Both the position numbers and the translations under genes were made by a program. From Roseovarius amoyensis (lineage in GTDB: Bacteria; Pseudomonadota; Alphaproteobacteria; Rhodobacterales; Rhodobacteraceae), in assembly GCF_003260265.1 (NCBI RefSeq), contig NZ_QITQ01000006.1, positions 1-64,000 on the forward strand: a stretch of DNA of 64,000 bases, given 5' to 3'. A model generated the notes under the pieces. That model saw only the letters and a list, made by a program, of their open reading frames with translations, did no database searches and had not been told where the DNA came from. How positions within the stretch are numbered: position 1 is the stretch's first letter; each line of letters begins with the position of its first letter. Of the stretch, positions 50,736-59,998 are shown in pieces.

Positions 50736-51719
50736 CTATTGCGAGCCCATCGCGACCAGTTCCATGATGCCCAGAACCGACGGACCCACAAGGATTATCA
50801 GTAGTGGGGGCACTGTAAGCATCATCGTGGCCAATGTCATCTTGGTCGGCAGCTTGTTGGCCTTTTCCTCGGCGCGCATGACCCGTTTGTCACGCATTTC
50901 GCCGGCATAGATGCGCAGCGCGTCACCGATCGAGGTGCCAAAGGTCTGCGACTGGATCAGCACGGTGACAAAGCTGGAAATGTCCTGCACACCGCAGCGT
51001 TCGGCCATGTCATTGAGCACCGAGGGCTTGTCGCGTCCGGCCTTCATCTGCTGCGAGACGATCTCGTACTCTTCCGCCAGGGCGGGGAAGGAAACGCGGA
51101 TTTCGTGCGAGACCCGGATGATGGCCTGATCCATCGACTGGCCCGCCTCGACACAGGTCAGCATCATGTCCAGGCTGTCCGGAAATCCCTCTTCGATTTC
51201 CTGCTGGCGCTGCTGCTGACGCTTGGTGACCCAGTATTTGGGAAGCATGTAGCCGGCGCCGCCGGGGCCGAGGATATAAAGCAGCATCTGCTGGGTGGTC
51301 GATCCCTCGCCCGATTTGAAGATCAGGAAATAGGCGACACCCAGCACCAGGCCGAGAATGCCCAGTGCGAACTGCGCAAAGTGGAAATAGCGCACCGCGT
51401 CGCGGTTGCGATAACCCGCCTGCATCAGTGTCAGCCGCATCTGGCTGAGCTGTTTTTCATCCTTGGGTTCAAGGAAGTTGGCGTATTTGTCCAGCTTGTC
51501 ATTGTGGCCCTTGGCGCGCAGCTTTTGCTTGTTGTGCGATTCAGGCTGGCCGCTGGCGGTGGCTTTTTTCAGCTTGTCGATCGGGTCGCGCGACTGGCTG
51601 ATCATGATGGGGATGGTGACCAGAACCAGGACCACCCCCAACGTGCCCACCAGGATGAGCGGCCCGAAAGGACCGAGCGAGCCGGTTAGCGTGCCGTATA
51701 TGTTACTGAAGAATTCCAT
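50736..51719 (-). CDS. tadC: Tad inner-membrane platform protein TadC
   Basis: The 327-residue type II secretion F-domain protein has an N-terminal span, a cytoplasmic stretch rich in Lys/Gln, then FPDSLDMMLTCVEAGQSMDQAI (F-domain signature) and C-terminal membrane spans. With TadB it forms the platform through which pilins are assembled. It lies 10 bp after tadB. Confidence 0.9.
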   Translation of the reverse strand: MEFFSNIYGTLTGSLGPFGPLILVGTLGVVLVLVTIPIMISQSRDPIDKLKKATASGQPESHNKQKLRAKGHNDKLDKYANFLEPKDEKQLSQMRLTLMQAGYRNRDAVRYFHFAQFALGILGLVLGVAYFLIFKSGEGSTTQQMLLYILGPGGAGYMLPKYWVTKRQQQRQQEIEEGFPDSLDMMLTCVEAGQSMDQAIIRVSHEIRVSFPALAEEYEIVSQQMKAGRDKPSVLNDMAERCGVQDISSFVTVLIQSQTFGTSIGDALRIYAGEMRDKRVMRAEEKANKLPTKMTLATMMLTVPPLLIILVGPSVLGIMELVAMGSQ

Positions 51720-51729
51720 GTTGCGTGCC

Positions 51730-52698
51730 TCAGACCTTGATGTTCACCAGTGAGCGCATGACAAAGATGTTTGCCACCAGGAACCCGCCCACAGCTAGGC
51801 AGGCCGGAATGAACAAGGGATGGTTCATCGCGTCGTCGTAATAGTCGGGCTTGATCATCTGGATGCCGACCAGCGCCAGGATCGGAAAGGCGGACAGGAA
51901 ATTGCCTGACCATTTCGCCTCGGCCGTGATGGCCTTGACCCGGCGGAACAGGCGGAACCGCGCACGGATCACCTTGGCCAGCCCTTCGAGGATTTCAGCT
52001 AGGTTGCCGCCGGACTGCTGCTGGATGGTCACCGCCACCGCAAGGAAACGCAGATCCTGCATGTCCAGCCGTTCGGCCATGTCCTTGAGCGCCTCCCCCA
52101 CATCGCGGCCATAGGCGCTTTCGTCGGCAATGATACCGAATTCGGTGGCCAACGGGTCGGCGACCTCGTCGGCGACGATGGAAATGGCTGAGGAAAACGG
52201 ATGTCCCACCCGCAGGCTACGCACCATCAGTTCGATCGCGTCCGGCAGCTGTTCTTCCATCAGTTTCATGCGCTTGGCCGCTTTGGCGTTGATCCAGACG
52301 AACACCCCGGCGATGCCGATGCCGAGCGATACCGCGGCGCGTATTGCAATGTCGGTGTCTGTGCCCACCGTTAGCAAGGCGAAGGCCAGCACAGAAACCC
52401 CGCCCATCAGCATGATCAGCTGTTTGGGGGTGAATGCGATCGCCGCCTTTTGCGCCTTAGACGACAGGATCGAATAGATCGGGATGTTGCGGGCCTTTAG
52501 GTGCTGCGTCATTTCCTTGCGCAGCTTTTCCATCACCTCTTCCCGGTTGCCCGACTTGTCGAGCATGTCCAGACGGCGGTTTACACGGCTGTTGAGGCTG
52601 ATCGATTTGCCGAAAACGGTCAGGTAGATGCCTTCGACCAGCGCCAGGACACCGGCAAAGATTAGCACATAGATGATCGGCTCGAGTGAAATGCCCAT
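51730..52698 (-). CDS. tadB: Tad inner-membrane platform protein TadB
   Basis: The 322-residue F-domain protein has an N-terminal membrane span (IIYVLIFAGVLALVEGIY) and the F-domain segment LPDAIELMVRSLRVGHPFSSAI. IQQQSGGNLAEILEGLAKVIR and two C-terminal spans follow. It pairs with TadC. It sits 5 bp after the ATPase gene. Confidence 0.9.
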   Translation of the reverse strand: MGISLEPIIYVLIFAGVLALVEGIYLTVFGKSISLNSRVNRRLDMLDKSGNREEVMEKLRKEMTQHLKARNIPIYSILSSKAQKAAIAFTPKQLIMLMGGVSVLAFALLTVGTDTDIAIRAAVSLGIGIAGVFVWINAKAAKRMKLMEEQLPDAIELMVRSLRVGHPFSSAISIVADEVADPLATEFGIIADESAYGRDVGEALKDMAERLDMQDLRFLAVAVTIQQQSGGNLAEILEGLAKVIRARFRLFRRVKAITAEAKWSGNFLSAFPILALVGIQMIKPDYYDDAMNHPLFIPACLAVGGFLVANIFVMRSLVNIKV

Positions 52699-52703
52699 GA
52701 TGT

Positions 52704-54140
52704 CTACCCCGTGACCGGTTCATAGATGCTGGGCGGCAGGTCATAGCCCCACAGCCGGAAGCGTTCGGTAAAGTTCGAGCGGACACCGGTGCCGGTATAG
52801 TGACCGACGATCTTGTTGTCCGGCGAAAGCCCGGTGCGCTGAAAGCGAAAGACTTCCTGCATGGAAATCACGTCGCCTTCCATCCCGGTGATCTCGGTGA
52901 TCGAGACCATCCGCCGCGAACCATCCTGCAGACGCGAGGCCTGCACGATCAGGTTCACCGCGCTGGCGATCTGGCTGCGCATCGCCTTGAGCGGCATCTC
53001 GATGCCGGCCATGGCGATCATGTTTTCCAGTCGGCTGATGGCGTCGCGTGCGTTGTTGGCGTGGATCGTTGTCATCGATCCGTCATGGCCGGTATTCATG
53101 GCCTGCAGCATGTCGATCACCTCTTCGCCGCGGGTCTCGCCCACAATGATCCGGTCGGGGCGCATCCTGAGCGCGTTCTTCAGACAGTCGCGCGGACTGA
53201 CCTCGCCCTTGCCCTCGACGTTGGGCGGGCGGCTTTCCATTCGGCCGACATGGGTCTGTTGCAGCTGCAGTTCGGCGGTGTCCTCGATCGTCAGGATGCG
53301 CTCGGCATTGTCGATGAAGCCGGACAGCGCGTTCAGCGTGGTGGTTTTACCCGAACCGGTACCGCCCGAGACGATGATATTCAGCCGGGTTGCGACCGCC
53401 GCCTCGAGATAGGCCGCCATTTCCTCGGAAAAGGCGCCGAAACTGATCAGGTCGTCGATGCCCAGCTTGTCCTTCTTGAACTTACGGATCGACACCAGGC
53501 TGCCATCGACGGCAATCGGCGGCACCATCGCGTTGAAACGAGAGCCATCGGCAAGGCGCGCGTCGACATACGGGTTGGATTCGTCCACCCGCCTGCCGAC
53601 GGCGGAGACGATCTTGTCGATGATACGCAAGAGGTGCTTTTCATCCTTGAAGGTGACGTCGCTGAGTTCCAGCTTGCCGTCGCGTTCGACGAAAATCTGC
53701 TGCGGGCCGTTCACGAGGATGTCGTTGATGGTGTCATCCTTGAGCAGGGTTTCAAGCGGGCCAAGCCCCTTGACCTCGTCATAGAGTTCCTGCGTCAGGG
53801 TGGCGCGATCCTCGCGGTTGAGGACGATACCCTTTTCCTCCAGCACCTCCGACGCGATAGAGCTGATCTCTTGCCGCAGGTCGGCTTCGGTGGCGGTGTC
53901 GAGCGCGGCAAGGTTGAGGTTGTCCAGCAGCGAACGGTGCAGGTCCAGCTTGATCTCGGCCATCCGCTCCTTGCGCTTACGTTCCTTGTCGGCAGGGCGG
54001 GGCGCAGCCGGTTGGGGCGCGCGCCGCAGCGATGGCTTCGGTGCCGGATCGGCACTGGGTGCGATCTTCGGCTCGGGCGGTTTCTCAGCCTTGACGGGCT
54101 TGGCCGCGGCGGTCGCGGTCTTCTTGTATCGGGAAAACAT
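52704..54140 (-). CDS. cpaF: Tad pilus assembly ATPase CpaF/TadA
   Basis: The 478-residue secretion ATPase has a proline/alanine/lysine-rich N-terminus (about 60 residues). The core carries Walker [16 protein letters not shown], the aspartate box EDTAELQL and Walker [12 protein letters not shown], then [14 protein letters not shown]. It powers Flp pilus assembly as a hexamer. It begins 14 bp after cpaE. Confidence 0.95.
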   Translation of the reverse strand: MFSRYKKTATAAAKPVKAEKPPEPKIAPSADPAPKPSLRRAPQPAAPRPADKERKRKERMAEIKLDLHRSLLDNLNLAALDTATEADLRQEISSIASEVLEEKGIVLNREDRATLTQELYDEVKGLGPLETLLKDDTINDILVNGPQQIFVERDGKLELSDVTFKDEKHLLRIIDKIVSAVGRRVDESNPYVDARLADGSRFNAMVPPIAVDGSLVSIRKFKKDKLGIDDLISFGAFSEEMAAYLEAAVATRLNIIVSGGTGSGKTTTLNALSGFIDNAERILTIEDTAELQLQQTHVGRMESRPPNVEGKGEVSPRDCLKNALRMRPDRIIVGETRGEEVIDMLQAMNTGHDGSMTTIHANNARDAISRLENMIAMAGIEMPLKAMRSQIASAVNLIVQASRLQDGSRRMVSITEITGMEGDVISMQEVFRFQRTGLSPDNKIVGHYTGTGVRSNFTERFRLWGYDLPPSIYEPVTG

Positions 54141-54154
54141 CGCTCAGATCCTTT

Positions 54155-55405
54155 TTACGCCGCTTCTTCGGCGTCGGCCTTGCCTATCTCGTGCAGAGAG
54201 GCCGCAAGCTTCGCGATCTCCTTGCGCAGCGGGTTCTTGGCGGCGGCGCTGGCCAGCGGTGCACCGTGATCCCCGGCCTGGGTAACGACCCGACCGCCAT
54301 CGGGCAGCTGCACCTCGATGTTGATTTCCAGGCTCTCGGCCAGCCGCTTGACGCGGCCCTTGCCGTTGAGGTCAGTGAACTTGGGCGCGCGGTTGAGACA
54401 ATAGCGCAGCTTTTCCAGCGGCAGGTCCTCTGCCTTGAGTGCACGCTTGAGCCGCAGCGCGTTCTGGGCCGAACGCATGTCGAGTTCCAGCGTGACGAAA
54501 TATATCTGCGCTTCGCACAGCACGGTCTCGGTCCACTGAACCAGCGCGCCGGGCATGTCGACGATCACGTAGTCGAACTTGCTGCGCGCGAATTCCAGGA
54601 CACGGCCCACATCCTCGGGCGTGATCATGTCGAGCGGCAGCATCTCGGACGGTGCGGTCAGAACCCAGAGCTTCTCCTCGTAAGGGGTCAGCGACTGTTT
54701 GAAGATGTCCTCGTCCATCGATTCGGTGTCCGACCACATCTCGAACACGGCCTCGCGGCGGGGCAGGTCGAGGTATGTGGCGGTGGTGCCGGTTTGCAGG
54801 CCAAGGTCCAGCAGGCAGACGCGCGGCGGGTTCGTCTTGTCGACGGTCGCCAGTTCCCAGGCCAGGTTCACAGCCAGGGTTGTGGCGCCGGTGCCCCCGG
54901 CAAGACCCTGGACAGCCAGCAGAACGCCGTCGCCCGGGGCGTTGCCGGCGGCAAAGGGTGTGCCTTCGATAGCGGCGACCGCGTCGCGCCGCCGGATGCG
55001 CTGGATCGCGGCTTCCAGTTCGCCTTCGGGCAGGGGGTAGGGTACGAATTCGTCCGCCCCCTGGCGCAGGAGCTGATGCAATACGGCGGGACTGACATCT
55101 TCGGCGATAAGGATCACGCGGATACCGCGCGACGCCGCCAGGGAAATGATTTCGCTGAGCAGCGGCAGGTCGTCCTCGTCCGAATCATCGATGGCTATGG
55201 CGGCGAATTCGAGATCGTTCGCTTCGGGCTGACCGAAGTATGCCAGCGCTTCGTTGATGTTGAGATCGCCCCACGCTTCACCCAGGGCGGCCTCCATATC
55301 CTCTATCAGCAAGTCAAAATTCTGCACGTCACGGCTGACCGTGCAGGCGATCAGCCGGCCTTGTCCGTCCTGGTTGCTATCACTACTCGTCATCTCGGTT
55401 TCCAT
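54155..55405 (-). CDS. cpaE: Pilus localisation ATPase-like protein CpaE/TadZ
   Basis: The 416-residue protein has a receiver-like N-terminal domain (about 20-140) and a MinD/ParA-like C-terminal domain. The deviant Walker A reads AGGTGATT (169-176), without the signature or P-loop lysines, while LDLGLQTGTT and DYVIVDMPG remain. Nucleotide hydrolysis is therefore doubtful, as in known TadZ proteins with atypical motifs. CpaE/TadZ marks the pole for pilus assembly. It is the first gene of the cpaE-to-AAA unit. Confidence 0.88.
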   Translation of the reverse strand: METEMTSSDSNQDGQGRLIACTVSRDVQNFDLLIEDMEAALGEAWGDLNINEALAYFGQPEANDLEFAAIAIDDSDEDDLPLLSEIISLAASRGIRVILIAEDVSPAVLHQLLRQGADEFVPYPLPEGELEAAIQRIRRRDAVAAIEGTPFAAGNAPGDGVLLAVQGLAGGTGATTLAVNLAWELATVDKTNPPRVCLLDLGLQTGTTATYLDLPRREAVFEMWSDTESMDEDIFKQSLTPYEEKLWVLTAPSEMLPLDMITPEDVGRVLEFARSKFDYVIVDMPGALVQWTETVLCEAQIYFVTLELDMRSAQNALRLKRALKAEDLPLEKLRYCLNRAPKFTDLNGKGRVKRLAESLEINIEVQLPDGGRVVTQAGDHGAPLASAAAKNPLRKEIAKLAASLHEIGKADAEEAA

Positions 55406-55566
55406 TCGTCAATGTGCATGGGCGGTGGTGGCCGAACGGCTGTTTTGCCGCCCTATGCACGCAGTCTCTGCACGGGGAAATGCACTCTTACTTGGCTAAA
55501 ACTCCCCTATAAACAGGGCAACATTGGGGCCAAAAAACCGTAATTGTGCGGAACCTTGAGACAAAG

Positions 55567-55593
55567 AAACCCGCCCTCGAGGGGCGGGTTTTT
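55567..55593. terminator. Bidirectional intrinsic terminator between the ompA-like gene and cpaE
   Basis: AAACCCGCCC pairs with GGGCGGGTTT around a 5-nt loop and is followed by a T-run on the plus strand. On the minus strand it is followed by TTTCTTTGTCT. It separates the cpaC-ompA unit from cpaE, 61 bp after the ompA-like stop. Confidence 0.85.
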
Positions 55594-55652
55594 CAGTTCG
55601 CCCGGCACTTGCCGGACAGGGAGAAAGATGTATTCGCGTCCCTTTTCCGGGT

Positions 55653-56309
55653 TTATTCCTCGCCGCCGGCCTCTTGCTGGACCAGTTTCAGCGTGCTGGC
55701 TGGCTCGGCGCTCTTGATGTACTCGCGATAGACCACCTCGGCGTATTTGCCGTCCATGATCAGCGGGTGCGACTGAACGAAACCCGAAACTTCGGTAACT
55801 GTGCGGCGGTTGCGGCGCTCGCGCCCTTCGGTCACCACCAGGGGCTGCGTCTCACCGTAGGATGCGACGGCTTCCAACCGCGAGCGGCTGATCCCGTGGC
55901 GCACCAGGAAGTTGACCACCGTCCGCGCCCGCTGCAGGCCGAGTCGCTGGTTGTAGGCGGCCGATCCCACCGCGTCGGTGTGGCCGTATACGCGGAACCG
56001 GACCTCGGGATACTGGCGAATGAAATGCGCCTGCTGCATCAGGGCTGTCTGCGCCTGGGCGTCCAGCACCGCCGAATCGAAGGCGAAATTCACCATGCTG
56101 GGCACCTTGTTGGCGAACTTGTGCGCCAGGTCGATGGCATAGCTTTTTTCGCCACTCATGATCTGGGTGTTGTTCATGGTCGCCTCACCCAACGTCGGCC
56201 CGTCGGTCAGAACGCCGGCCTGACCGTTATGAAAGCCGACGCTTTCGCCGGGCTGGGTGGTGCAGGCGCCTAGCGCCACAAGGCCGAAAACGGCGGCAAG
56301 TTGTTTCAT
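55653..56309 (-). CDS. OmpA-family lipoprotein of the Tad locus
   Basis: The 218-residue protein has a lipoprotein signal (VALGAC, Cys16) and a C-terminal OmpA peptidoglycan-binding domain. FAFDSAVLDAQAQ, RVYGHTDAVGSAAYNQRLGLQRA and SYGETQP are visible. It follows cpaC by 16 bp. It probably anchors the pilus secretin to the cell wall. Confidence 0.87.
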   Translation of the reverse strand: MKQLAAVFGLVALGACTTQPGESVGFHNGQAGVLTDGPTLGEATMNNTQIMSGEKSYAIDLAHKFANKVPSMVNFAFDSAVLDAQAQTALMQQAHFIRQYPEVRFRVYGHTDAVGSAAYNQRLGLQRARTVVNFLVRHGISRSRLEAVASYGETQPLVVTEGRERRNRRTVTEVSGFVQSHPLIMDGKYAEVVYREYIKSAEPASTLKLVQQEAGGEE

Positions 56310-56325
56310 GTCGGCACCCGTTCCC

Positions 56326-57747
56326 TCAATCCATCACATAGCCGTAGGAGCCTTCAAAATCCTGCCGGGCGACTTCGCCGGCGGGGGTCTGGCTCTCTTG
56401 TGCATCTGCCGCGACCCGCCCGTGCAGGAACAGCTCCGACTCGGTCGGTGGGCGGATCCTGTCGGTCGGCAGGATCAGCGCCTCGCCGGAGGTCGGCATC
56501 ACCAGATGCGCCGAAACGATGATCACCAGTTCGGTCTGCGAACGCTGGTAATCGGCGCTGCGGAACAGCGCGCCCAGAACCGGCACGTCGCCCAGCCACG
56601 GAACCTGGCCGTTGGTGTCGCGGAAATCGTCCTGCAGCAACCCGGCGATGGCAAAGCTCTGCCCGTCGCGCATTGCCACCGTGGTCGAAGTATCCCGCCG
56701 GCGGAAGGCATTGATCGTCAGCCCGTTCGCGACCAGCGAGTTGGCCGAGTCGATCGACGATACCGCTGCCGCCATTTCCAGGTTGATCACGCCATCGTCC
56801 ACGACCCGCGGGGTAAAGTCCAGCTCGACCCCGAAGCGTTTGAATTCGATGGTGGTGGTGCCGTTGTCCTGCGCCACCGGAATAGGAAATTCGCCGCCCG
56901 CCAGAAACGTCGCCTCCTGCCCCGAAAGGGCGGTCAGGTTCGGTTCGGCAAGGGTGCGTACGACGCCCTTGTTTTCAAGCGCCTCCAGCAGGATGCCGAC
57001 CTCGACCGAGCCGACGTCGAAACCGAACGCGATGGCGCCGTTGTTCGACTGAACGCTGGGGATGGCGCCGGACAGGGTGTTCAGGACCGATCCTTGCGTG
57101 TTGGTGGTGTTGGTGCCGCCGATCACGCCCAGGCCAGAGCTGTTGCGCCCGTCGATCGACAGCGACGATCCCAGCGCCTTGGACACGCTGCGCTGCATCT
57201 CGGCGAAACGGACCTTCAGCATCACCTGCTGCTTGCCGGAAACGGACATCAGGTTCGACACCCGTTCGGGCGCGTACCGTTCAGCCAGCTCCAGCGCCCG
57301 GTCCATCCTGGTGGTGCTGCTGACGGTGCCCGACAGCACGATGCCGTCATTGGCGGTGCGCACCTCGATGTCCTCGCGCGGCAGGATCTGGCGCAGCCGT
57401 TCCTTGAACTCGGTCACATCTGCGCTGACGCGCACATCGACATTGGTGATCAGCCGGCCGGTCGCATCCAGCAGTGTCAGTGTGGTGCGGCCCGGGGTCT
57501 TGCCCAGCACATAGATGGTGCGGTCCGACAGGGTCGAGAAATCGGCGATCGCGGGGTTTGCGATGCTCAACTCGGCGAATGGCACGTCGCTTTCGACGAC
57601 CACGGCCTGGTTCATCGTTATGCTCAGATCCTGCGATGTCCCTTCACGCAGGACGCGCAGCGTTTCCGCTGATGCGGGCGCTGCTATCGGCCCATACGCA
57701 AGAACCAACCCGGCAAGGGCAGCCTTGCAAAAACCCAGAATTTTCAT
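56326..57747 (-). CDS. cpaC: Tad secretin CpaC/RcpA
   Basis: The 473-residue protein from ATG 57747 has a signal peptide (cleavage near APASA|ETL). An N-terminal pilus/BON-like domain (YVLGKTPGRTTLTLLD) and the secretin core follow: QVMLKVRFAEMQRSVSKAL, TLAEPNLTALSGQEATFLAGGEFPIP, QSFAIAGLLQDDF. It forms the outer-membrane channel. Upstream ATG 57768 would lengthen the signal and is not preferred. Confidence 0.92.
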   Translation of the reverse strand: MKILGFCKAALAGLVLAYGPIAAPASAETLRVLREGTSQDLSITMNQAVVVESDVPFAELSIANPAIADFSTLSDRTIYVLGKTPGRTTLTLLDATGRLITNVDVRVSADVTEFKERLRQILPREDIEVRTANDGIVLSGTVSSTTRMDRALELAERYAPERVSNLMSVSGKQQVMLKVRFAEMQRSVSKALGSSLSIDGRNSSGLGVIGGTNTTNTQGSVLNTLSGAIPSVQSNNGAIAFGFDVGSVEVGILLEALENKGVVRTLAEPNLTALSGQEATFLAGGEFPIPVAQDNGTTTIEFKRFGVELDFTPRVVDDGVINLEMAAAVSSIDSANSLVANGLTINAFRRRDTSTTVAMRDGQSFAIAGLLQDDFRDTNGQVPWLGDVPVLGALFRSADYQRSQTELVIIVSAHLVMPTSGEALILPTDRIRPPTESELFLHGRVAADAQESQTPAGEVARQDFEGSYGYVMD

Positions 57748-57960
57748 GTGACCTGCCTTTCCGATCACGCCTCATTCAGTCGGGTCTTGACGCCCGCCTT
57801 TCGAGCGAGAATGTGCCAATTCGAGAAATTTTGCAAGAATCAATGGGTTTCTGGCCGAAATTACAGCGATTTTCACGCGGGCGTTGCGCGAATGAAACCA
57901 TTTCCCCATCCGGTTTCCGACTGCTCTGCCCGCTGGGCGAGCCGCCGATCCGGGCGCATG

Positions 57961-57990
57961 AAAAAGGCGGCGCCGCGAACGGCACCGCCT
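57961..57990 (-). terminator. Intrinsic terminator with UUCG tetraloop after cpaB
   Basis: On the minus strand AGGCGGTGCCG-TTCG-CGGCGCCGCCT runs into TTTTT. This is an 11-bp stem with one G-U pair and the stable UUCG loop. It begins 19 bp after the cpaB stop and separates cpaB from cpaC. Confidence 0.92.
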
Positions 57991-58008
57991 CGAATTCGTT
58001 TTTCCGGA

Positions 58009-58872
58009 TCAGTTGGTGCAGGGGATCGGGGTCTCGATCACCTCGGCACCGCGGCGGGTGCGGACGGTGCACACCTCCTTTTTCGCGGGTGCGGCCTCGA
58101 TAACTTGTGCCTCGATGCCCAGCAGGCTGCGCTGGTCGACCTCGATCGCCTGGGCGACGCTGTCGTCCTCGGCGCCCACCAGTGACAGCGACAGCCGGCC
58201 GGTGGATTGCGCCTGCGCCAGCGACGCGACCTGTTGCGGCGTGGCCGAAACGGTCACCGTCCGGGCGATGACCGCCTCGGTGATGTCGGTATTGGCGACC
58301 TGATCGACCGCGATCAGCCGTACATTGGTTTCAATCAGCTTGGTGACCCCGCCTGAACCGCGGCCCTCGAGCACGGGCTGCCCAGACTTGCCGGTCCAGT
58401 AGACGTCAACCCGGTCGCCCGGGCGCAAAAAGCCCGAAACGCCGCTGGAGACATCGACCTTGATGGCAAAGGCGCGCATGCCCGGTCCCAGCTGCGAGGT
58501 GATGCCCGCCTCTTCGCCAGGTTCGGTGACCTTGACGGCAAGGATGGCCTCGTTCCGCTCGATCGCGCGCAGCACCCGGCGCGGTGCAGCGGGACCTTCG
58601 GGGAACAGCACCTCTTTGACCTGGAACACCCCTTCGGGCAGCGACATGCGCGGGAACGGCGTCAGGCGCACGTCGTCCATGTCCAGCTTCTGGCCATACT
58701 TCAGCGGCTTGGCGGCGACATAAACATCGACAGTGTCGATTCCCGGATCGCGGTTGGCGCGTTCCTGGGCCAGTTCGGCTTGATATTGTTGGATATAGTT
58801 CTTGGCCATGAAGACGGCAAATCCGGCCAGACCGATCCCCAGTATCAGTACGAGTCCAAAAACCAAACGCAT
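58009..58872 (-). CDS. cpaB: Flp pilus assembly protein CpaB/RcpC
   Basis: The 287-residue protein from ATG 58872 has an N-terminal membrane anchor (LVFGLVLILGIGLAGFAVFMA). SAF-like tandem domains follow: VYVAAKPLKYGQKLDMDDVRL, RAFAIKVDVSSGVSGFLRPGDRVDV. It helps gate the CpaC secretin. It is flanked by its own terminator and a 500-bp upstream region, so it is probably transcribed separately from cpaC. Confidence 0.9.
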   Translation of the reverse strand: MRLVFGLVLILGIGLAGFAVFMAKNYIQQYQAELAQERANRDPGIDTVDVYVAAKPLKYGQKLDMDDVRLTPFPRMSLPEGVFQVKEVLFPEGPAAPRRVLRAIERNEAILAVKVTEPGEEAGITSQLGPGMRAFAIKVDVSSGVSGFLRPGDRVDVYWTGKSGQPVLEGRGSGGVTKLIETNVRLIAVDQVANTDITEAVIARTVTVSATPQQVASLAQAQSTGRLSLSLVGAEDDSVAQAIEVDQRSLLGIEAQVIEAAPAKKEVCTVRTRRGAEVIETPIPCTN

Positions 58873-59043
58873 GGAATATCCTTCCCGATATGCTGCTCGT
58901 TTTTTCCGGCACCGAGTAGGCCGGTTTCGCATCGGGCATCCTGCTTCGTCTTTGTGGCGAAATTACGGAACCCAGATGGAGCTTTGCGGGATCTCTCGCT
59001 GGTCTTGTTCTCGATTCCGTCGCGGACGTGGGCGACAGGTCTC

Positions 59044-59346
59044 TCAGTTCCCGATGCTAACCGGTTCGCTCGCGACGCTGGTGCGAACCCTGGACGACAA
59101 CGACGAGGTCGCGCCGGAGATGTGGCTGACGGTCCCGAGCGCCGTGCTGATAATCGCGGTGCTCCGCACCACCGAGTCGAGAGTGACGGTGCCGCTGTCG
59201 TCCCACCATTGGGCGCGAAACGGGCCGTCAGGCCAGCGGGTACGGAACCGTACCGCGGCCCCTTTGATAGTATCTGCCAAGACGCCCCCGCCTTTCGATG
59301 CGTCAAGATCTGCCGACCTCGCGTCATCCAGAGGGAGTTGTTTCAC
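59044..59346 (-). CDS. Degenerate pilin-like ORF
   Basis: A 100-codon frame (GTG start, weak ribosome site) reads DDSGTVTLDSVVRSTAI at 49-65, which lines up with EEGAVTVDWVVLTAAV of the Flp pilin 86 bp upstream. The order acidic-Gly-x-Val-Thr-x-Asp-x-Val-Val is conserved. The hydrophobic helix, however, is broken by Arg and many Ser/Thr, and the 48-residue leader is too long. It may be a decayed second pilin or pseudopilin, or chance. The surrounding 58873-59376 stretch shows nothing else. Confidence 0.35.
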   Translation of the reverse strand: MKQLPLDDARSADLDASKGGGVLADTIKGAAVRFRTRWPDGPFRAQWWDDSGTVTLDSVVRSTAIISTALGTVSHISGATSSLSSRVRTSVASEPVSIGN

Positions 59347-59376
59347 AAACCGTTAATATCTACCGCCCGCAGACAG

Positions 59377-59410
59377 AAAACCGGCCGCAAGACAGATGTC
59401 TTGCAGCCGG
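59377..59410 (-). terminator. Intrinsic terminator after the Flp pilin gene
   Basis: The arms CCGGCCGCAAGACA (59381-59394) and TGTCTTGCAGCCGG (59397-59410) form a 14-bp stem with one wobble pair, followed on the minus strand by TTTT. It lies 21 bp past the pilin stop and lets the pilin be expressed as a separate, abundant transcript. Confidence 0.9.
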
Positions 59411-59431
59411 CTTGATTGTTCAGACGATGGT

Positions 59432-59641
59432 TCACTCCGCATCCGGGAGGCCAACGCCACCAGTTCCGCCGGAACCGGCAGTCACGCCCGTCTCGATCTT
59501 GGTAGCCAGGGCGTCAACACCGTTGGAAACGGTGGCAACACCGGCAACACCCAGACCCACGACAGCTGCGGTCAGAACGACCCAGTCAACGGTCACGGCG
59601 CCTTCTTCTTCCGAGCGGAATTTTTTGATAAACTTGATCAT
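59432..59641 (-). CDS. flp: Flp-type pilin
   Basis: The 69-residue prepilin has a short basic leader (MIKFIKKFRSEEEG), a cleavage site G|AVTVDW with Asp at +5 instead of Glu, a hydrophobic helix VVLTAAVVGLGVAGVATVS and a Gly/Thr-rich tail. GGAGGGACC precedes ATG 59641; the longer frame to 59941 is leader RNA. It is the major subunit of the Tad pilus, processed by CpaA. It is monocistronic, with a strong terminator. Confidence 0.93.
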   Translation of the reverse strand: MIKFIKKFRSEEEGAVTVDWVVLTAAVVGLGVAGVATVSNGVDALATKIETGVTAGSGGTGGVGLPDAE

Positions 59642-59998
59642 GGTTGGTCCCTCCAAAGGATCTCTGTGGTTCGGTTTCCAACCGCGCCGGGGGTTGACAG
59701 GGCCGCCTCTCTCAAAAAAGGCCCGTCGCCGTTGCGGTATGGGGAGATATAGCCAGTGGAATCGGGCAGGAATTTGGCAGCATTGGAGGCATTTTGTGAA
59801 TCGAATTTTCCTTCCCGGATATATGTTTAAGATATTGAAAACACGTAATAAAAAATTGAATAAAATTCTGGATTGCGGTGATTTCGGCTGATTTTGGGGC
59901 ATCATAACCCGCGCTATTGTTCGGTGGCGGGGGATAAACACCGTGAAATCACGGACTGTTTCGATTATGCTTCCTGCAAAAGAAACCGAGGCAAGGCA
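59642..59998. other. Divergent promoter region of flp and the transglycosylase gene
   Basis: About 357 bp without a credible gene. The segment 59800-59885 is strikingly AT-rich for this genome (TTTAAGATATTG, AATAAAAAATTGAATAAAA) and likely holds the flp promoter, leaving a leader of roughly 150-200 nt. I cannot fix a -10/-35 pair with certainty. Confidence 0.5.

Noticed and set aside
52800..54269. A 489-codon plus-strand frame opposite cpaF
   Set aside because: Shadow of the ATPase gene; no start signal or recognisable domain.
58845..59327. A 160-codon minus-strand frame overlapping the cpaB start region
   Set aside because: Arg/Ser/Ala-rich, overlaps the start of cpaB in another frame, and lacks motifs.
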